DNA from: Symbiodinium natans
Lineage: Eukaryota > Sar > Dinophyceae > Suessiales > Symbiodiniaceae
NCBI GenBank assembly: GCA_905221605.1
Contig: CAJNDS010000143.1
Coordinates: forward strand, 62,001-126,000
Length of the DNA stretch: 64,000 bases
Direction: 5' to 3'
In this document: positions 20,839-33,776 of the stretch, piece after piece
Numbering within the stretch: the first letter of the stretch is position 1
How the letters are laid out: every line of letters begins with the position of its first letter
Translations under genes and position numbers: made by a program
Notes under the pieces: model-generated
What the model was told of the DNA's origin: nothing
The model's input: only the letters and a program-made list of their open reading frames with translations
Databases searched by the model: none

Positions 20839-23800
20839 TCTCAGTTTCCAGTTCGATCTCCCTTTGATTCTTCATTTTCCAAAAAAGCCCTGAACCCTAC
20901 ATAATGCAATAGCCACATTCTTTTCCAGTCCTTTATATATCAGATGCATGCACGAATGGCTTGCGAGATGGAAGAAAAGGGAGGAGGAACCATGGAGGGT
21001 TCAGTGCTTCAGGGTACAATAATGGAGATTCAAACGGAACAGACAATGGATATTGAAAGTGAAATTGAGCTCAAGTCTTGAATGTTGGCTGCTGTTAAGC
21101 TGTCTTGGTTTAACAAGGCTTGAAGGCTTGAGATGGGAGCTGCCGGTGCCAGCTGTGGTGCGGGAACCTCGCGCAGAAAGCATTCCCCCTCTCTTGTTGA
21201 CTTACTTGCTAAATCCCTTGTCCCTAAACCCTGAACCTTTTGGAAACCCTCTTGGTAGCCGAACTTCTTGCAATACGACCGGCGGGGTCAAGCCTTGCTG
21301 TCAGCATATGGGTAGTTCCCAAATTGGGTCCTTTGGTACCCCTAAATATTTGGTGCCGTAAAGAACCTATCACCAATAGGGGCGGTAGGTTGTCACAAGT
21401 CTGGTCCCCTTATAATACAGACCTCGTCTTCAGGGCAGTGCCAACTTTAAAGTCTCTCGCTTAAAACCACTCACCCCTAAAGCCCAAACCCAAAACAGTC
21501 AAAACTAGTATCCTCCTTCATAACCCCAATCTTCGTATTCCCTTCTACAACCCCCCTTAAGGAGTAAAGATTATGGCTCAATGAACCAAAACCGATAATA
21601 TTGATAGCCCCGCCGCCGCCTGTAGAACTTGGGCTTGGAGCCGAACCCATGCTTCGGGGACGACTCGTCCGACGAGGATGCTACCGGTGTTACAGGGCGA
21701 TGAGGGGATAAGGTACTACAGTAGGGGGGATGTATTGCTGGAAGTAGCTGCCAATGGTTAAGCAATCCATAGCCCCTGGTTATGAATATTCATGCCCCAC
21801 TGCCATAACCCGATAAATCCGGGACCCGAATCCCGTCTCTAAACCCGCGAACATTCAACCCGACCATCGAAGCCATGGGCACACTACATGTGCTGCAGCA
21901 GCTGTTGGGCGAGAATCTTGCCTGGCTCCCAGCGCTTGTTGGCACCCATGTCGAGGGTTAGTTTACCTCGACCTGAGCATGATGCCCCAAACCCAAAAAT
22001 GGCTTAATGGTGGTTAGCATAGGTAATGAGGGAATATATTAGCTAGGTTTAGAGTTTAGGGTTAGAAGGAACAAGGGAATACATTACAGCCGCCAACCCT
22101 CCGCCCCACAAGCGTTATTCAGCATACTATTTGAGTCCAGGTAGGGCAAGTAGGGTCCAGGGAACAGATCGCGACCAGGGCCTTACGATGGCTAATGGGG
22201 TCATCGGAAACTACTTCAATTTCTTTGCGGGTTTCGGGGGTGTCCTGAATACTTGCCACCCCTATACTTTTCCACACCCGCTCATACGGAAAGAGTTGCG
22301 AGGGAACGACAGACCCTAAACCCTAGACCCCCAACACCTGAAGCTTGGCCTAGGGGTTGCCTTAAGATTGCGGCTCTATTGACTCTATTGCTATGCTCAC
22401 TCCACCCGACGTTGGGGGAGAGGTCAAGTATAGGAATATGAGCTAGCCGTAGGAAGGAACCGTGGGCATAGGGGTCCCTCTTGTATTTCGTGTAGTCCCG
22501 GATATGGAACTGTCCATGGTTTAGAGCGGGACAACTTCCCTAAACCCAAGCGTCATGAGATAGTAGTATCCGTTTCGTTTTGCGCTTGATTTTGCCATTA
22601 TTGGTGATGTCCCTAAAGCCTAAAGCCTTTTCCCTTAGGCTCTTGCAACCGAACCGTAAACCCTAAACCATAAGCCTTAAACCTCAAAGCCTATAGGAAT
22701 ATGAGTCAGGGGAAGGGCAGAACTATGGCGGTGTGGGCATTCTTCATCTGTAGAGCTGGAAGGATTCAACAGATGAAGGTTTCTAGGGCTTCAGGGCTTT
22801 GCGGCGTCAGGCTTGTAGGGTTTAGGGTTTAGGGCTGCTGGGGCTTGGTTGCTATGAGTTCTTGAATGTTGGGAATGAAAGTGTAGGTGGATGTGGCCCA
22901 ATGAAGCTTCATGCATCGTCGCCTTACTTTCTACATGGAAGCCAAATTACAGGCACAACAACATTTTCTTCAAATAGGATGCAGTCGCTAGCTTTTAGAA
23001 AAGGCGCCTGATGCAGAAACTTGCAACCAGTCCGAGCAACATGTCTTGAAATACAGCAAAAAAGGACACAAGCGTTGGACTCTTGTGAAGCACAAACGAC
23101 CCACTGCGGGCACGAACTCCAGCCACAATCGAGGAATGCTGTGATCTTACATGGTCTTACCATCAAGACAGACTTGGATTCAAGTCGTGAAAAATATTCA
23201 GTAGAGCCCCTCGTACAACCAGCAAGAAACATGAAGCCTGTAGAGTAACTTTTTGCTCCGGCTCCGTTCGTGGGCAGGGGGTGGTGCTGCTGGCTGGGGC
23301 CTTGGCAGATTTCAGGGTTTAAGGTGTGGTCTTTCGGCCACAGGTACTGCTTATCGTAGGGTGGTCCCTGCAGAAATCAGTCCTTGATTGCTCTTTGGCC
23401 GTGAGCGTCTAACAGAGCCTACCGCCTGATTCCAAGCTGCGTGTGGCAAGGAAGAAGCAAAGATGCGCATCGCGTCCAGAAAGGTTCACGACTCAGCATG
23501 TGCTCGTGCACACTACTCCTGTTCATAAGCCTGAGCCGGCCTGGATGTGGCTGGAGATGCTCCCAGAATTGACACAGCATGTGAAAACTTCGCACAACAC
23601 TTATTCATTATTCAAAAAAATCAAAGCTTGGAAATGATGACCCAGCATTGACTCGCACGTGCAACAGAGAGACCCAAAAAGTTTCGATACAAGCAACCAT
23701 TGAGGTCCTTCCTCTTCCAACGGAAGCCCTCTCAAACCTGATGCCTTGGAAGTATAGTGAGATCTCCTACTGCCAAGTAAGACATGTAAACCCTCGCGGG

Positions 23801-24320
23801 CCAGTGACTATGCTGTGACCGCAAGCAGTCTGATTCGCACGACACCAAGCTCAAACCCCAGCCTTCAATCTTGAGCAACGTGTCTAACATGCGAATGTCC
23901 TTGTAGGCTCCCATAATAATTCCCACTGGAGGGATCCCCAAAATGGAACCCAGTTCGTCAAGCCGCCCACACTAAGACCCCAGAAAGCCTGAGAATTGCA
24001 GCTCGCAGAGCGCAGGCGGGGAGCTTGGATGTGAGTTATATTCTGATCTCCTTAGAGGGGGTTATATACGGGATATTCAGGGGGATCCCAGGAGTTTAGA
24101 CTACGGGCTGTCGAGCTGTAAGCCGGTTTACATAGTCCCCCTCGCCTAATATTAAATACTCCTGCCACATCATGGGTGCAGTTAATGTTAGGGGCTGAGA
24201 GGGTTGAATATCAAAGGGGAAGGGACTAGTTGGATGCGTCCTTCTGTGCGCGACGCCGGGGAAAGCAAGGATTCTGCTCATTTCACTGGCACCTGCCCTT
24301 TGACATGGGGTATAAGATGT
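20839..24320. other. non-coding region rich in degenerate CCCTAAA/TTTAGGG words
   Basis: About 3.5 kb with only short chance frames. Many copies of words related to CCCTAAA occur, with the cleanest run at 22815-22834. No domain, RNA gene or splice-bounded exon was recognised. Confidence 0.5.
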
Positions 24321-24326
24321 GATTGC

Positions 24327-24457
24327 AATCCAACCATCCAACCATCCAACCATCCAACCATCCAACCATCCAACCATCCAACCATCCAACCATCCAACCA
24401 TCCGTCCATCCGTCGAGCCATCCAGCCATCCAGCTATCCAACCAACACATCCATCCC
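24327..24457. repeat. ATCCAACC minisatellite
   Basis: About ten copies of the 8-bp unit ATCCAACC, then degenerate copies with CGTCC, GAGCC and AGCC. The open frames across it (repeating NHPTIQPS on plus, WLDGWMVG on minus) are by-products of the repeat. Confidence 0.95.
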
Positions 24458-24459
24458 TC

Positions 24460-25830
24460 AGAGCCTCATCACCCTTAGCTTCCTCGGTGCAACGGAGAAA
24501 GGGGGGCATTGTTGCACAGTGTTGACCATCACAATGTGTGCGTCCAGTCTGCGTCGCAGCTGCTGCTTTGCATCGGCATGCGGATCAGGGCAAGAAGCAA
24601 GCGGGAGCAGCCACCACGATTCAAGCGCCTTCGACGTACCAGTGGCGGTAGGCTCTGCAGTGCAAAGGCTGCTACCTCCCCAAGCCGCAAACTATGCCTG
24701 CCGAAGAACGCATCCGAGACTCGCGGATCCTAGACCCTGCACGTGGATCAGGGCGGTCGGCCTTCACAGCCGCTGCACACAACTACTCAAGCCTTTGTGC
24801 ACTGTACCAACGAGCCTTCCGTTAAAGAGCCCCTTAAAAGCATTAGAAAATAGGGGCTCGCTTGTGAATATAAGATTGTGCTCACGCATTCGTTTCACTC
24901 CCGGGCACGTAATGAATACACTAAATCACAAGCGCGGGGTAAGAATGTAGTCGTAAAGTTGTTTACGGGCCCATCTTATTCTCATTTAACTGGCCGGTGT
25001 AAAAGCCCCTACAAAAGAAGAACACATGGGCTCACGGAAGGGCGTGCGGTGCCGCCTGCTACGGCTGCTGGTCTGGCTTGGCGGGGGTTGTTACGCTTTG
25101 TTGTTCCGTTTTTTCGGCGTTTGTGTTGCAAGAGATCTGATGGACTCTGCAGGAAGGACGGTGGCTTCTGTTTTTCCCAGCGAATGCGAGAGCGAATTCA
25201 TTAGAGATGTGGGAGCGCTCCACAGATCTGTTCGTTGCTGATAGTTGGGCTATGCCGCTACTTTGGCAACACAGCTATCACAGCACTTGCTATTGTTGCT
25301 GTGCCGCTGCGAAGCTGGGCTTGTTTTGCCTGCTGGGTTTTAGAAGTTGTCCGGCCGAACGTTCTTTCTTCAGAGAGCTGGAAATGCATGTCATGTTTCG
25401 AAGCCAACTTGCGTTGTTGTGGTGGCCATGTCGCTCTTAGAAAAATCACAGGCTAGGCCATCTAGACGGACGACATATAAAGACCGCAGCAAAGCATGCA
25501 AAACAACTTCCCTCAGCAAGGGCAAATGAAATCTCGGATGGGCATTATGTGTGGAAACATCCCGAACCTGAACCCTAGAAGGACTGGACTTGATCAAAAG
25601 AGGTTGGAGTTTCTTGGAGAGGCTGGCTAAATTGCGGTAGCACTGTCTCGCTTTGATTTGAATTGTGACGCTGAACAAGACTTCTCACAGTGGCGGGGAA
25701 AGCCTGCCATGTGTGGGGCAGAGCAGCGGAGCATCGGGGATGGGGGAGCATCTCGTCATAGCGACCTGGGAGCCGAAGAGGGTGGGTTAGACAGTTTCGA
25801 GCACAGTTGAGGGACTGAGCCACAAGGGTG
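24460..25830. other. no recognised gene
   Basis: Several open frames on the plus strand, including a 71-codon frame at 25026-25241 with a basic start and a hydrophobic stretch that resembles a signal or membrane segment. It has no family motif and no supporting neighbour, so no gene is called. Confidence 0.3.
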
Positions 25831-25914
25831 CTTCAATCTGTTGCATTCGGTAAGAGCGCTTGCCATCGCTGTCATTATATTTGTGTGTGACCCTGGCACA
25901 CACGGCAACTCCCA

Positions 25915-26170
25915 TTGCTGCGAGTTCGTGGACAAGCCTGTCCCCTCAGTCGACATCCAAGTGGAAGAGCGGCAGGTGCAGGCTGGGAAAGAGTCGTATT
26001 CTTGTGCACTTCGTTTCAAAATATCACAAGCTTCCATCTTGGCGGCGATATGGGAATATGTTTCCGAGCAGAGTTCAGGCCAAGCCGACTGTCTTGATGG
26101 AGGAAGAGATCTTAGAGATCCCGCAGCAGCAAGTGGTGGAGGTTACACGCCAGGAGACGTTTCCTGTGCT
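25915..26170 (+). CDS. possible alveolin-like exon pair
   Basis: Two short plus-strand blocks in different frames carry Glu/Val/Pro-rich repeats. The first, near 25918-25985, reads VDKPVPSVDIQVEERQVQ. The second, near 26068-26165, reads VLMEEEILEIPQQQVVEV followed by TRQE. Such strings resemble the repeat core of alveolins, the cortical cytoskeleton proteins under the alveolar sacs of dinoflagellates and their relatives. An intron between the two with a GA start and AG end would join them. Only a fragment is visible and no start or stop was defined. It may be a gene remnant. Confidence 0.3.
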
Positions 26171-26329
26171 TCTTGTATGGGTGCGAAGTGGCACGATGAT
26201 CAATCTGAAGACCCCACAGCAAAGTTGCAGAACAGGTTGTCTGAGAGCACATGTCCGGAGACTTCCATTCCACAGCTTCGAAAAACCATTGCAGAGTGGA
26301 TATCCCTAGTCTCTATATGAACGGAAGAT

Positions 26330-29300
26330 GGACGGAATTATTTACCTTATTCTTGACCCCCCAACCTGGCTTCGGCGTTCATGTTAAGAACAGCTGCTGT
26401 CGCCCGCACGAGGGTCTGCGGCATTGGGTATGTGTGTGGCCGTGTCAGGAGCTGCAGCCAGACCTCGAAGAGGTGGTCAAAAAGGCGTAGAGTGTCAGGA
26501 GAGCGAAAGAGAGATGTACACAATGCATACATATATATATATATATTTATATGACCGAAGCAGCACGGACCTTTCTTTGGTGTGACCTTGCACAGGCAGC
26601 CCGCCGTGGCCACAAGGCTCGCAAGGTGTGGAGCCCTAGGGTGAGGCCAAGATGTGAAGCTCATACTCGTCGGTTCATGTTGGTTCATCACGGATTTTAG
26701 GGTTCTGCGTCGTTTATTTTGTGGCGAAGGTCCACGATTGATTGGGTTGGTCCAGGGCAAGTGTTCAGCATGCAGAGTTGTGGGAGCTATGCAGCTATGC
26801 CAATTTTCATCTACTGAGGATTCCACCTAAATAGTCACGCTGGTAGTTTGCAGCTGGCGGTAGAACTGGAGACGATGATGGTTTTGGTGGCGTGGTAGTG
26901 GTCCGCGGAATGACGGTTGTCGTGGTACAGACACAACACTCGACAGACTGCAGTCGATCGTGCCCCTAACGAGGAATAAATCTGTACACGGTAGTAGTAT
27001 TCTTCGCTTTGTTCGTCGCGTTGTTCAGTCGTGGTCCATCTATATTTCAGGATTTGGGGCGCTAAGACCTGCAGGTTGGGTGATTAGGCATTGATTGAAA
27101 CCCACAGGGCGCCCTGCGGGCAGGGTAACAGCTCCATAAAGCACGGGGCCAGGAACCCCCTTTTGGTCGAGGGGGATGCCTTCAGCGTCAGGCATCTCCC
27201 CACACGCCAAGGTGCCAAGGGGACACTGTTCGAGTATTTGCAGCCACAAGGGCATCAGCTGAATGTGCTTTTGCCCTTAGATTCGCTGCCGGTGCTGTGC
27301 GTGTGTGCGTGTTTGTTCGACCACCTTTCCCAACCATGCCCCGTCTCTGAGCCAGTGTCCCCAGCTTAGTACTTCGGTGAGGGATCATCGTGGGAAGAGC
27401 TTTGTTCCTGCGATGTGGGCTGTCTTGCCAAGTGTCCAATTCCAACTCAAGCCGCCCGGCTTGGGGGGGCGGGCCCATGGAGGTTCGGGTGGCACACCCC
27501 TCCCAAATCCCAGGCTCGGATTGCGGGGCCCGGAGCGTTGAACTCTGCACCGGAGCCCCGATGACGCATGCGGAGGGGCAAAGAAGGCGAGAGGGACCGT
27601 TTCCGTAGGCCGGAGAGCACCCCAGGTCGACACTCACTCACTCACTCACACGGCCAGGAAGTCTTTATCCGCTCAACGTTGTAGGTCATGCCAACTACCC
27701 CCATACCAATGCTTCACCCTTACCCGGAACCCTGAACCATAAACTCGAAACCTGAAACGCTAAACCCAATGTAGTTTCTTTCGGCTTAGGGTTGTTTTCG
27801 AATAAATATGTAGAGCAGGTTTGTTCCAGGTATGTAATATCGCAGCCGGGCTTCTCTCCATTTCCTTCCGGTGAAATAAACTAGGAACTCGGGGGTATAT
27901 TATACTATATGGTATTGTATTACATAACATTGTTTATAGTACATTATCTTAGGGGCGGCGTTGACGACATGAAGTCGCAATGTTTGTATTTGAGTTAGGC
28001 TCCGAGCCCCGAGGTGTGCGCTGGCAAGATGCTTCTATCCCTGGCGAAGGTGCCATGGGACCGTTCTGGTGCTTCAAGCGTCAGGCATGTTCTGTCGAAG
28101 TGCTGAGCCCGCAGTCTCTAGCCAAGTGCTGAATCTTGTTCCCAGCCCGAGGCCCAACTTGTGTACATACGTGTGTGGGCACAGCTGGTAGTCTGCATTC
28201 ATTATGTGTGTTGTCTATATTTTTGCCTGTACGTACATCTGAACAGGTGCAGCCAGGCATACGTAAGAGTACGTATGTGAATGTGTCCACATGAACTGCA
28301 GGGCAAAGACTGGCAGCCGGAGAGTGCGCCGAAAGGCCAGGTGGCAGAAAGTGAAGTCTTCAAGCTGGGAAAAGTTTATTGGGATGTCACAGCATTGAAC
28401 CACAGCCTGCCCAGATTGCCAGGAAAGTCCTGGGCCTGGGATGCAACAGATTGGCGTTACGAAGCAGGTGCGCTGTTGGGTTTTGGCTCTGTTCCTCGTG
28501 GTTGGGTGTCGCGGTTCAGAGGATGTCTGCCGACTTTGCTGCATGCAAGTCGCAAGACTGTATATAGTATTGTTTGAGAAGGTCAAGAAATGGTTGAAGC
28601 ATTGCAGTACCTCGTGGCTGCGTAGTTTGCACAGTTTTAGCTGATCTTACGGACAGTACAACACAATTTGCAGAGTGGTGGCATGATTCTCTTTTTCACA
28701 TAACTTCTTGAAGTTTCCGCATGCCCACACACACACATGCTGGTCGACACTCCCTACTGCCACAGCCTCTGTATACTAACAACAGCATTAAGCACGGCCA
28801 CGGCGCAACAGCAGCCCAGGTATGTACAAGTGTACAAGTAGCAGGACAAGTGTTAACATTGAAATGCGAAGGGACAAAAGTATGTATGGCAATGCCACTA
28901 GCTGTTAAAGATGGCATTAAGATCGCCATGCCACTGGCTAGAAGGAGCCTTATCGTTTCTCGTTGTCAAACAAACACTTCAAGTCAAGCCGTGGTTCTTC
29001 TTCGCAGTCTGGTTGCAACGCGAGGCAGCTCCTGGAACGATTGGCAAGGCACGGACACATGGAAGCCAGCAGGTGAAGCATTGACTGTTTCCGGATTTGT
29101 GGCTTAGGGTTGGAGGGTTGCGAATTCACTAGTACTTCGGATGAGGATTGTGGGTTCAGGGCGGAGGGTTTCGGGTTGAGGGCGGAGTTTGGAAGCTTCC
29201 TTTGCGGCTGTCTTTGAGGTTCGGTTTGGGATGCGGCCCTCGTGGTTCAGGAGGTTCAAACTTCGCGTGTGTTCTGAGGTGTCAGGGTTTCAGTTTCCGC

Positions 29301-30220
29301 ATCCATTTGGTCAAGGATGCCCTGGCCGGACTACGCAAAGCAGCAGCTGCTCATGCCGGGCACTCGGCCCCAAATGGCCGTCCGCCAAGCCCCATCGCGA
29401 TTTTTTGAAATCAGTGGCTTCATAGAGGGGCCTTGATTGGTGGTGATATTGTACTTTAGCAAGACAGGGCTTACAAGGGGACAGAATACTGACCCATGTT
29501 TCAGATCGGAGGCACAGCTTCCGAATGAAAGTACGCAGCGCAGATGCAGGGAAACACCACTTGTCGGAGAAAAGCCTTGCATCCCGAAACAAGGCGTTTC
29601 AGATCTCTACAATTCCAAGGGTTTCGGGTTTGCGGCCTTCTCTTCGGGCATGGCTGCGGCATTGCCTATTTCACTGGGCGTGGGGGTTGCCGGGGGTTTT
29701 ACTTTTAGGAGCCGGACGCCAGCTTCAGAGCAGGGGACTGGCCAGGCAAAACGAAAAATTATGACAGAGTGAACTCTTTTGAGGCCTTAATGTCATGCTT
29801 ATACCCTGAACTTCGAAATCCTAAATCCCAGCTCCAGACCCCGAAAAACCGAAAGTGTAAGCAGTTCAGGTGGTGGCGGTACCACGTGGAAGGAGGCCGC
29901 GACTTGGAAGGAGCCGGACACTGCAGAAATAGTGAAAGCTATCCCCACACAGTGAGAGCACCGCGTAGACGAAGCTCTACATACCGTATCCAAGAACAAT
30001 ACCAGAAGCACCCCGCAGCTGCGGAAGACTGGCCAGGCAGATGGCTGGAAAGCCCATTGGAACAGTGAAAGCCAGGGCAGGGCACCCGGAGAGGGTTTTG
30101 GCAACAGGTGATTTTATGGGTTGAATATGGCGGCTGGATTAGAAACTTTATCCTTCCTATACTGCACGCCGAATGCTTAGATTAACAAAGAAGGCACCAC
30201 GGGTAGGGGACTTACGGAGA
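26330..30220. other. no recognised gene
   Basis: About 3.9 kb with many short overlapping frames on both strands. A TA microsatellite lies at about 26531-26548 and short CA/GT runs near 28730. Telomere-like words and words such as GAACCCTG occur. The plus frame at 28281-28577 is protein-like over part of its length but has no motif. Confidence 0.35.
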
Positions 30221-30223
30221 AGT

Positions 30224-30912
30224 CGTTTCAAGCCTGGGTTCATGTTGGACAACGGCTTATGCAGCCTGCAGTTCTAACCTTGTGCTATATTGCCTTGCTC
30301 TTGTTGTGTTGCTCTCACTTTTTTCTCACAAGATCACGCATACAGTTGTGATGGCGGCCCCCAGTGCACCTAAACACTGAACAAAGTCTTGCCCGCAGGT
30401 CCGATGCTTTCAAAAGCCCGAAGCCTAAACCGTCCTTAAATCGGGAGTTCCAGAAAAGGTTTGCGGAGCGTGCAGTGCAGTAGAAACTCTGCTTGGGGCA
30501 TTTGGGGTTAGAAGTTGTTTTCGTTAAGTCTATGGTAATCTTATTTGTAAGGTCATATTACTGTCTACCATGTTCTTATTGAAAACCCTGTCCCAATAGT
30601 ACCCTAGACCCTGGCTTGAAAAGCTGGAACCTGAAGCCAAGACAGGGAAAAGCCCCTGAACTTGGAACTCGAAGTCGTCACCCAAAGCCTAGAACCCTAG
30701 AGACCCTTTGGCCCCAACTTCCGCTACCCGTCGCAAGCGGATTCGCTGAGATTCAGGCAATTGGGATGACCACTGGCAAGCAGCAGAGTCCAGCCAAGAG
30801 CTCAGGGTTGTGGAGTGTGGTATGTCACAGGGTTGATAGAGGGCCTCTTTGGAGGGGATCCCTGTGGGTTGCATTTGCCGACCAGGCGTGTTGCGGCCCA
30901 ATGGGGCCCTGT
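30224..30912 (+). repeat. 0.7-kb segmental duplication, copy A
   Basis: This block, from GTTTCAAGCC to the GGCCCAATGGGGCC word, recurs almost base for base at 33068-33776. Copy A lacks about 21 bases (TCGTCGTCTTCTTC...) present in copy B near 33119. The two copies lie about 2.84 kb apart in the same orientation. The same open frame (start 30616) is kept in both but shows no domain. Confidence 0.92.
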
Positions 30913-30966
30913 AGGGCCCCTTTGGGCCGCAACACGCCCGGAAGGCAAATGCAACACACGGGGGGG
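30825..30966. mobile_element. partial hairpin MITE within copy A
   Basis: Carries the left arm of the element described at 33691-33914, with a shorter loop (GGGGCCCTGTAGGGCCCC region) and a right arm that breaks off after about 45 bases at a G run. The outer right end is lost, so this copy is a deleted form. Confidence 0.75.
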
Positions 30967-30984
30967 TACTGCCTTGCACGTGTA

Positions 30985-31028
30985 TCGTTGCTCTCACTCC
31001 TCTGCCACAAGATCACGCATACAGTTGT
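30985..31028 (+). repeat. third copy of a 44-bp word from the segmental duplication
   Basis: The word around TTGCTCTCACTCCTCTGCCA and CAAGATCACGCATACAGTTGT occurs here and also at about 30310-30352 and 33172-33216. It sits directly after the truncated MITE, so this edge was probably formed by a rearrangement between copies. Confidence 0.75.
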
Positions 31029-31039
31029 CGTGACTGTCG

Positions 31040-32040
31040 TAATCATGGGTTTACGCTGCTACCAAAATCATTATGCTCATAACCGTCGATTTTTCCTGTC
31101 AACTCTGTGACTCTTACGCTTCGTGATGCCGTTTCTATTTGCCAGTGACTGTTGTCAGCTGCGTGTTGTGCCAGTTGCGAACAAATCGACGTCTGTGAAT
31201 CAATTGACCCCAATGTCCTAAAAAATAGTCGTTATTCTCAAAGCCGGAGCCTTCGGAGAGATAATTTGGAGGATAACAGTATCGACTGTGATCGCAGATG
31301 TGTCGCAGCACTTGGTGGGGCCAGTGTTCTGGCCATAAGGAACTTTGGGGTTCTCCGATGAAAGGTCGTGAGGCAGTCTGCATTCATCTTCTTCCAAAAG
31401 GATCCGAACCACTTTTAGATCTTGATGAGGAATCTGAGGCCTCTGTTAAAACGCAGCATCGTAGTAGGAGACGGGACGAGACGTGCTCTTGCATGGCCAC
31501 TTCTGATGCAAGCGAGATTGGTCAGGCGCGGGCGCGCATCTGGGCCTGATGCACGAGAGCTCTGCAGCCTTGAGGGCACCTAAACCCTTGACAAATTCTT
31601 GCCCACAGTTCCGTTCTCGGACCTCATCGTCACCATGATCTTCAGCAAGCTGTTTATGACTACTGTGGCGATCGTGTTGGTGGCAATGGTGTTGGTGGTG
31701 TTGATATCGTGCTGGACTTTCTCGGAAGGCTTGAGCGTGGACTGCATGAGAAGGGGGGCATCTCAGAAGGCGTAGCCGCCCACGGATCAAGGAACACACC
31801 TACGTCATCCCGGACGCAAGCCCCACCCAAGCGAACCCAAATAGAGGATCCGAACTTTTAACGTGCTCCTTCTCAATTCTTTAAGAACTCGAGGGAGACC
31901 CCTATATAAACCCCAAACTCTGGACAGCCCTCTCTCCTTGCGGTGCGACTTAGTCAGTTGGGCCGGTGGAAGAAAAACCCTCAGCCGAGTCAGGATGGAG
32001 CTGGTGGACGGAGGGCGAGCACGAGGTTCGAGCTCCGCGT
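31040..32040. other. no recognised gene
   Basis: Short overlapping frames only, none with a motif. Confidence 0.35.
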
Positions 32041-32043
32041 TCT

Positions 32044-32150
32044 AGTTTTAGGGTTTAGGGTCTTGGGTTAAGGGTTATGGATCTAGGGTTTTGGGTTAAG
32101 GGCTCTGGGGTTTGAGTTCAGGGTTCTGGGTTTAGGGTTCTGGGTGAAGG
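32044..32150. repeat. degenerate TTTAGGG array
   Basis: A run of about 15 imperfect heptads of the form TTAGGGTT, GGGTTAAGGG and GGGTTCTGG. It is more continuous than the other telomere-like patches but too degenerate to be a functional telomere. Confidence 0.75.
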
Positions 32151-33067
32151 GTTCCGGGCCGTGCTGTGCTTCGTCAAACAGGCTTGGAGGTCCTTCACCC
32201 GGGCTCAGTAGAGCTTGAACAGCCTCAAATCCTGCTGGATGCTTAGATAACTCGATAGCTCTTAATGCCGACCGACCCTCCTTGATTCATAAGCCCCTTT
32301 CAAAAGGAGCCTTAATTTAAGGATCCCTCGCATCTTTCCGCTTGCATCGCGAGGAGTGGTGGAGCTCGGCTCCTTGCAGCTACAACGGACGGCTCCGTTC
32401 CGAGAGCTGGTTCTAAGCACTACTGTATACCATTTCGGAGTATATATATATATGTAGTTATAGCGTAAAGTCCATTACGAGTTCGAACGGCCAGTGGATC
32501 AATCTGCAACCATCCCCGAGTCCGAGGGCTCTCACAGTTGCACCCTAGGGTGTCGACGCAGCTCACGCTATGGAGGATATTTGCAGAACTGCGGGACTCC
32601 CTGAACCCTTCCGCCCAAATAAGAGCTCCTACGTTCGCAGCCTCCAACATGAATCGGCCCAGGTTCGCCACATCGTGGGCCTCGTGGGATGATCGCAGGG
32701 AACATAGCTACCGAGCCTCTGCGGCACTTTCTTGGGGCTGTTCGAATTCTGGGTACCTGCTAGTTCTGTTCGGCAAGGGCTGCTGGCCGCTAGAAGGTGC
32801 AGTTCGAGCTATGGGGCTGTTATCTACCGCACGAATGCATTGCTAGTCAATGAACCTTTGATAAGTTATTGTGGCCTTGGTTTGCTGCAGTAACTTTGAT
32901 CGTGTTTCATATGATGTTTGCAGCTTATGGCGCATACTCCAAGGCACAAAACCATATTTTAACCTTTGCTACTAATGCTAAGGCACGCCGTAGGGCGTTC
33001 ACAAAGCCCCACATTGTTCAGGTTCGTTGTGGCTGTCTTCATGAACTCCGACCAACAAGTTCAAGCT
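32151..33067. other. no recognised gene
   Basis: Contains a short TATATATATA run at 32442-32452. A minus-strand stretch at about 32520-32660 is protein-like (around RFMLEAANVGALIWAEGF) but has no motif or confirmed splice edges. Confidence 0.3.
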
Positions 33068-33776
33068 GTTTCAAGCCCGGGTTCATGTTGGACAACGGCT
33101 TATGCAGCCTGCAGTTCTTCGTCGTCTTCTTCTTTTTGTACAACCTTGTGCTATATTGTCTTGCTCTTGTTGTGTTGCTCTCACTCCTTTCTCACAAGAT
33201 CACGCATACAGTTGTGATGGCGGCCCCCAGTGCACCTAAACACTGAACAAAGTCTTGCCCGCAGGTCCGATGCTTTCAAAAGCCCGAAGCCTAAACCGTC
33301 CTTAAATCGGGAGTTCCAGAAAAGGTTTGCGGAGCGTGCAGTGCAGTAGAAACTCTGCTTGGGGCATTTGGGGTTAGAAGTTGTTTTCGTTAAGTCTATG
33401 GTAATCTTATTTGTAAGGTCATATTACTGTCTACCATGTTCTTATTGAAAACCCTGTCCCAATAGTACCCTAGACCCTGGCTTGAAAAGCTGGAACCTGA
33501 AGCCAAGACAGGGAAAAGCCCCTGAACTTGGAACTCGAAGTCGTCACCCAAAGCCTAGAACCCTAGAGACCCTTTGGCCCCAACTTCCGCTACCCGTCGC
33601 AATCGGATTCGCTGAGATTCAGGCAATTGGGATGACCACTGGCAAGCAGCAGAGTCCAGCCAAGAGCTCAGGGTTGTGGAGTGTGGTATGTCACAGGGTT
33701 GATAGAGGGCCTCTTTGGAGGGGATCCCTGTGGGTTGCATTTGCCGACCAGGCGTGTTGCGGCCCAATGGGGCCTT
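33068..33776 (+). repeat. 0.7-kb segmental duplication, copy B
   Basis: Near-identical to 30224-30912 and ends inside the hairpin MITE. This copy keeps the intact MITE. The preceding sequence (from about 32870) is not shared, so the duplicated block starts at GTTTCAAGCC. Confidence 0.92.

Noticed and set aside
24096-24950. Long frames on both strands across 24.1-24.9 kb
   Set aside because: They run through the ATCCAACC minisatellite and have no motif outside it.
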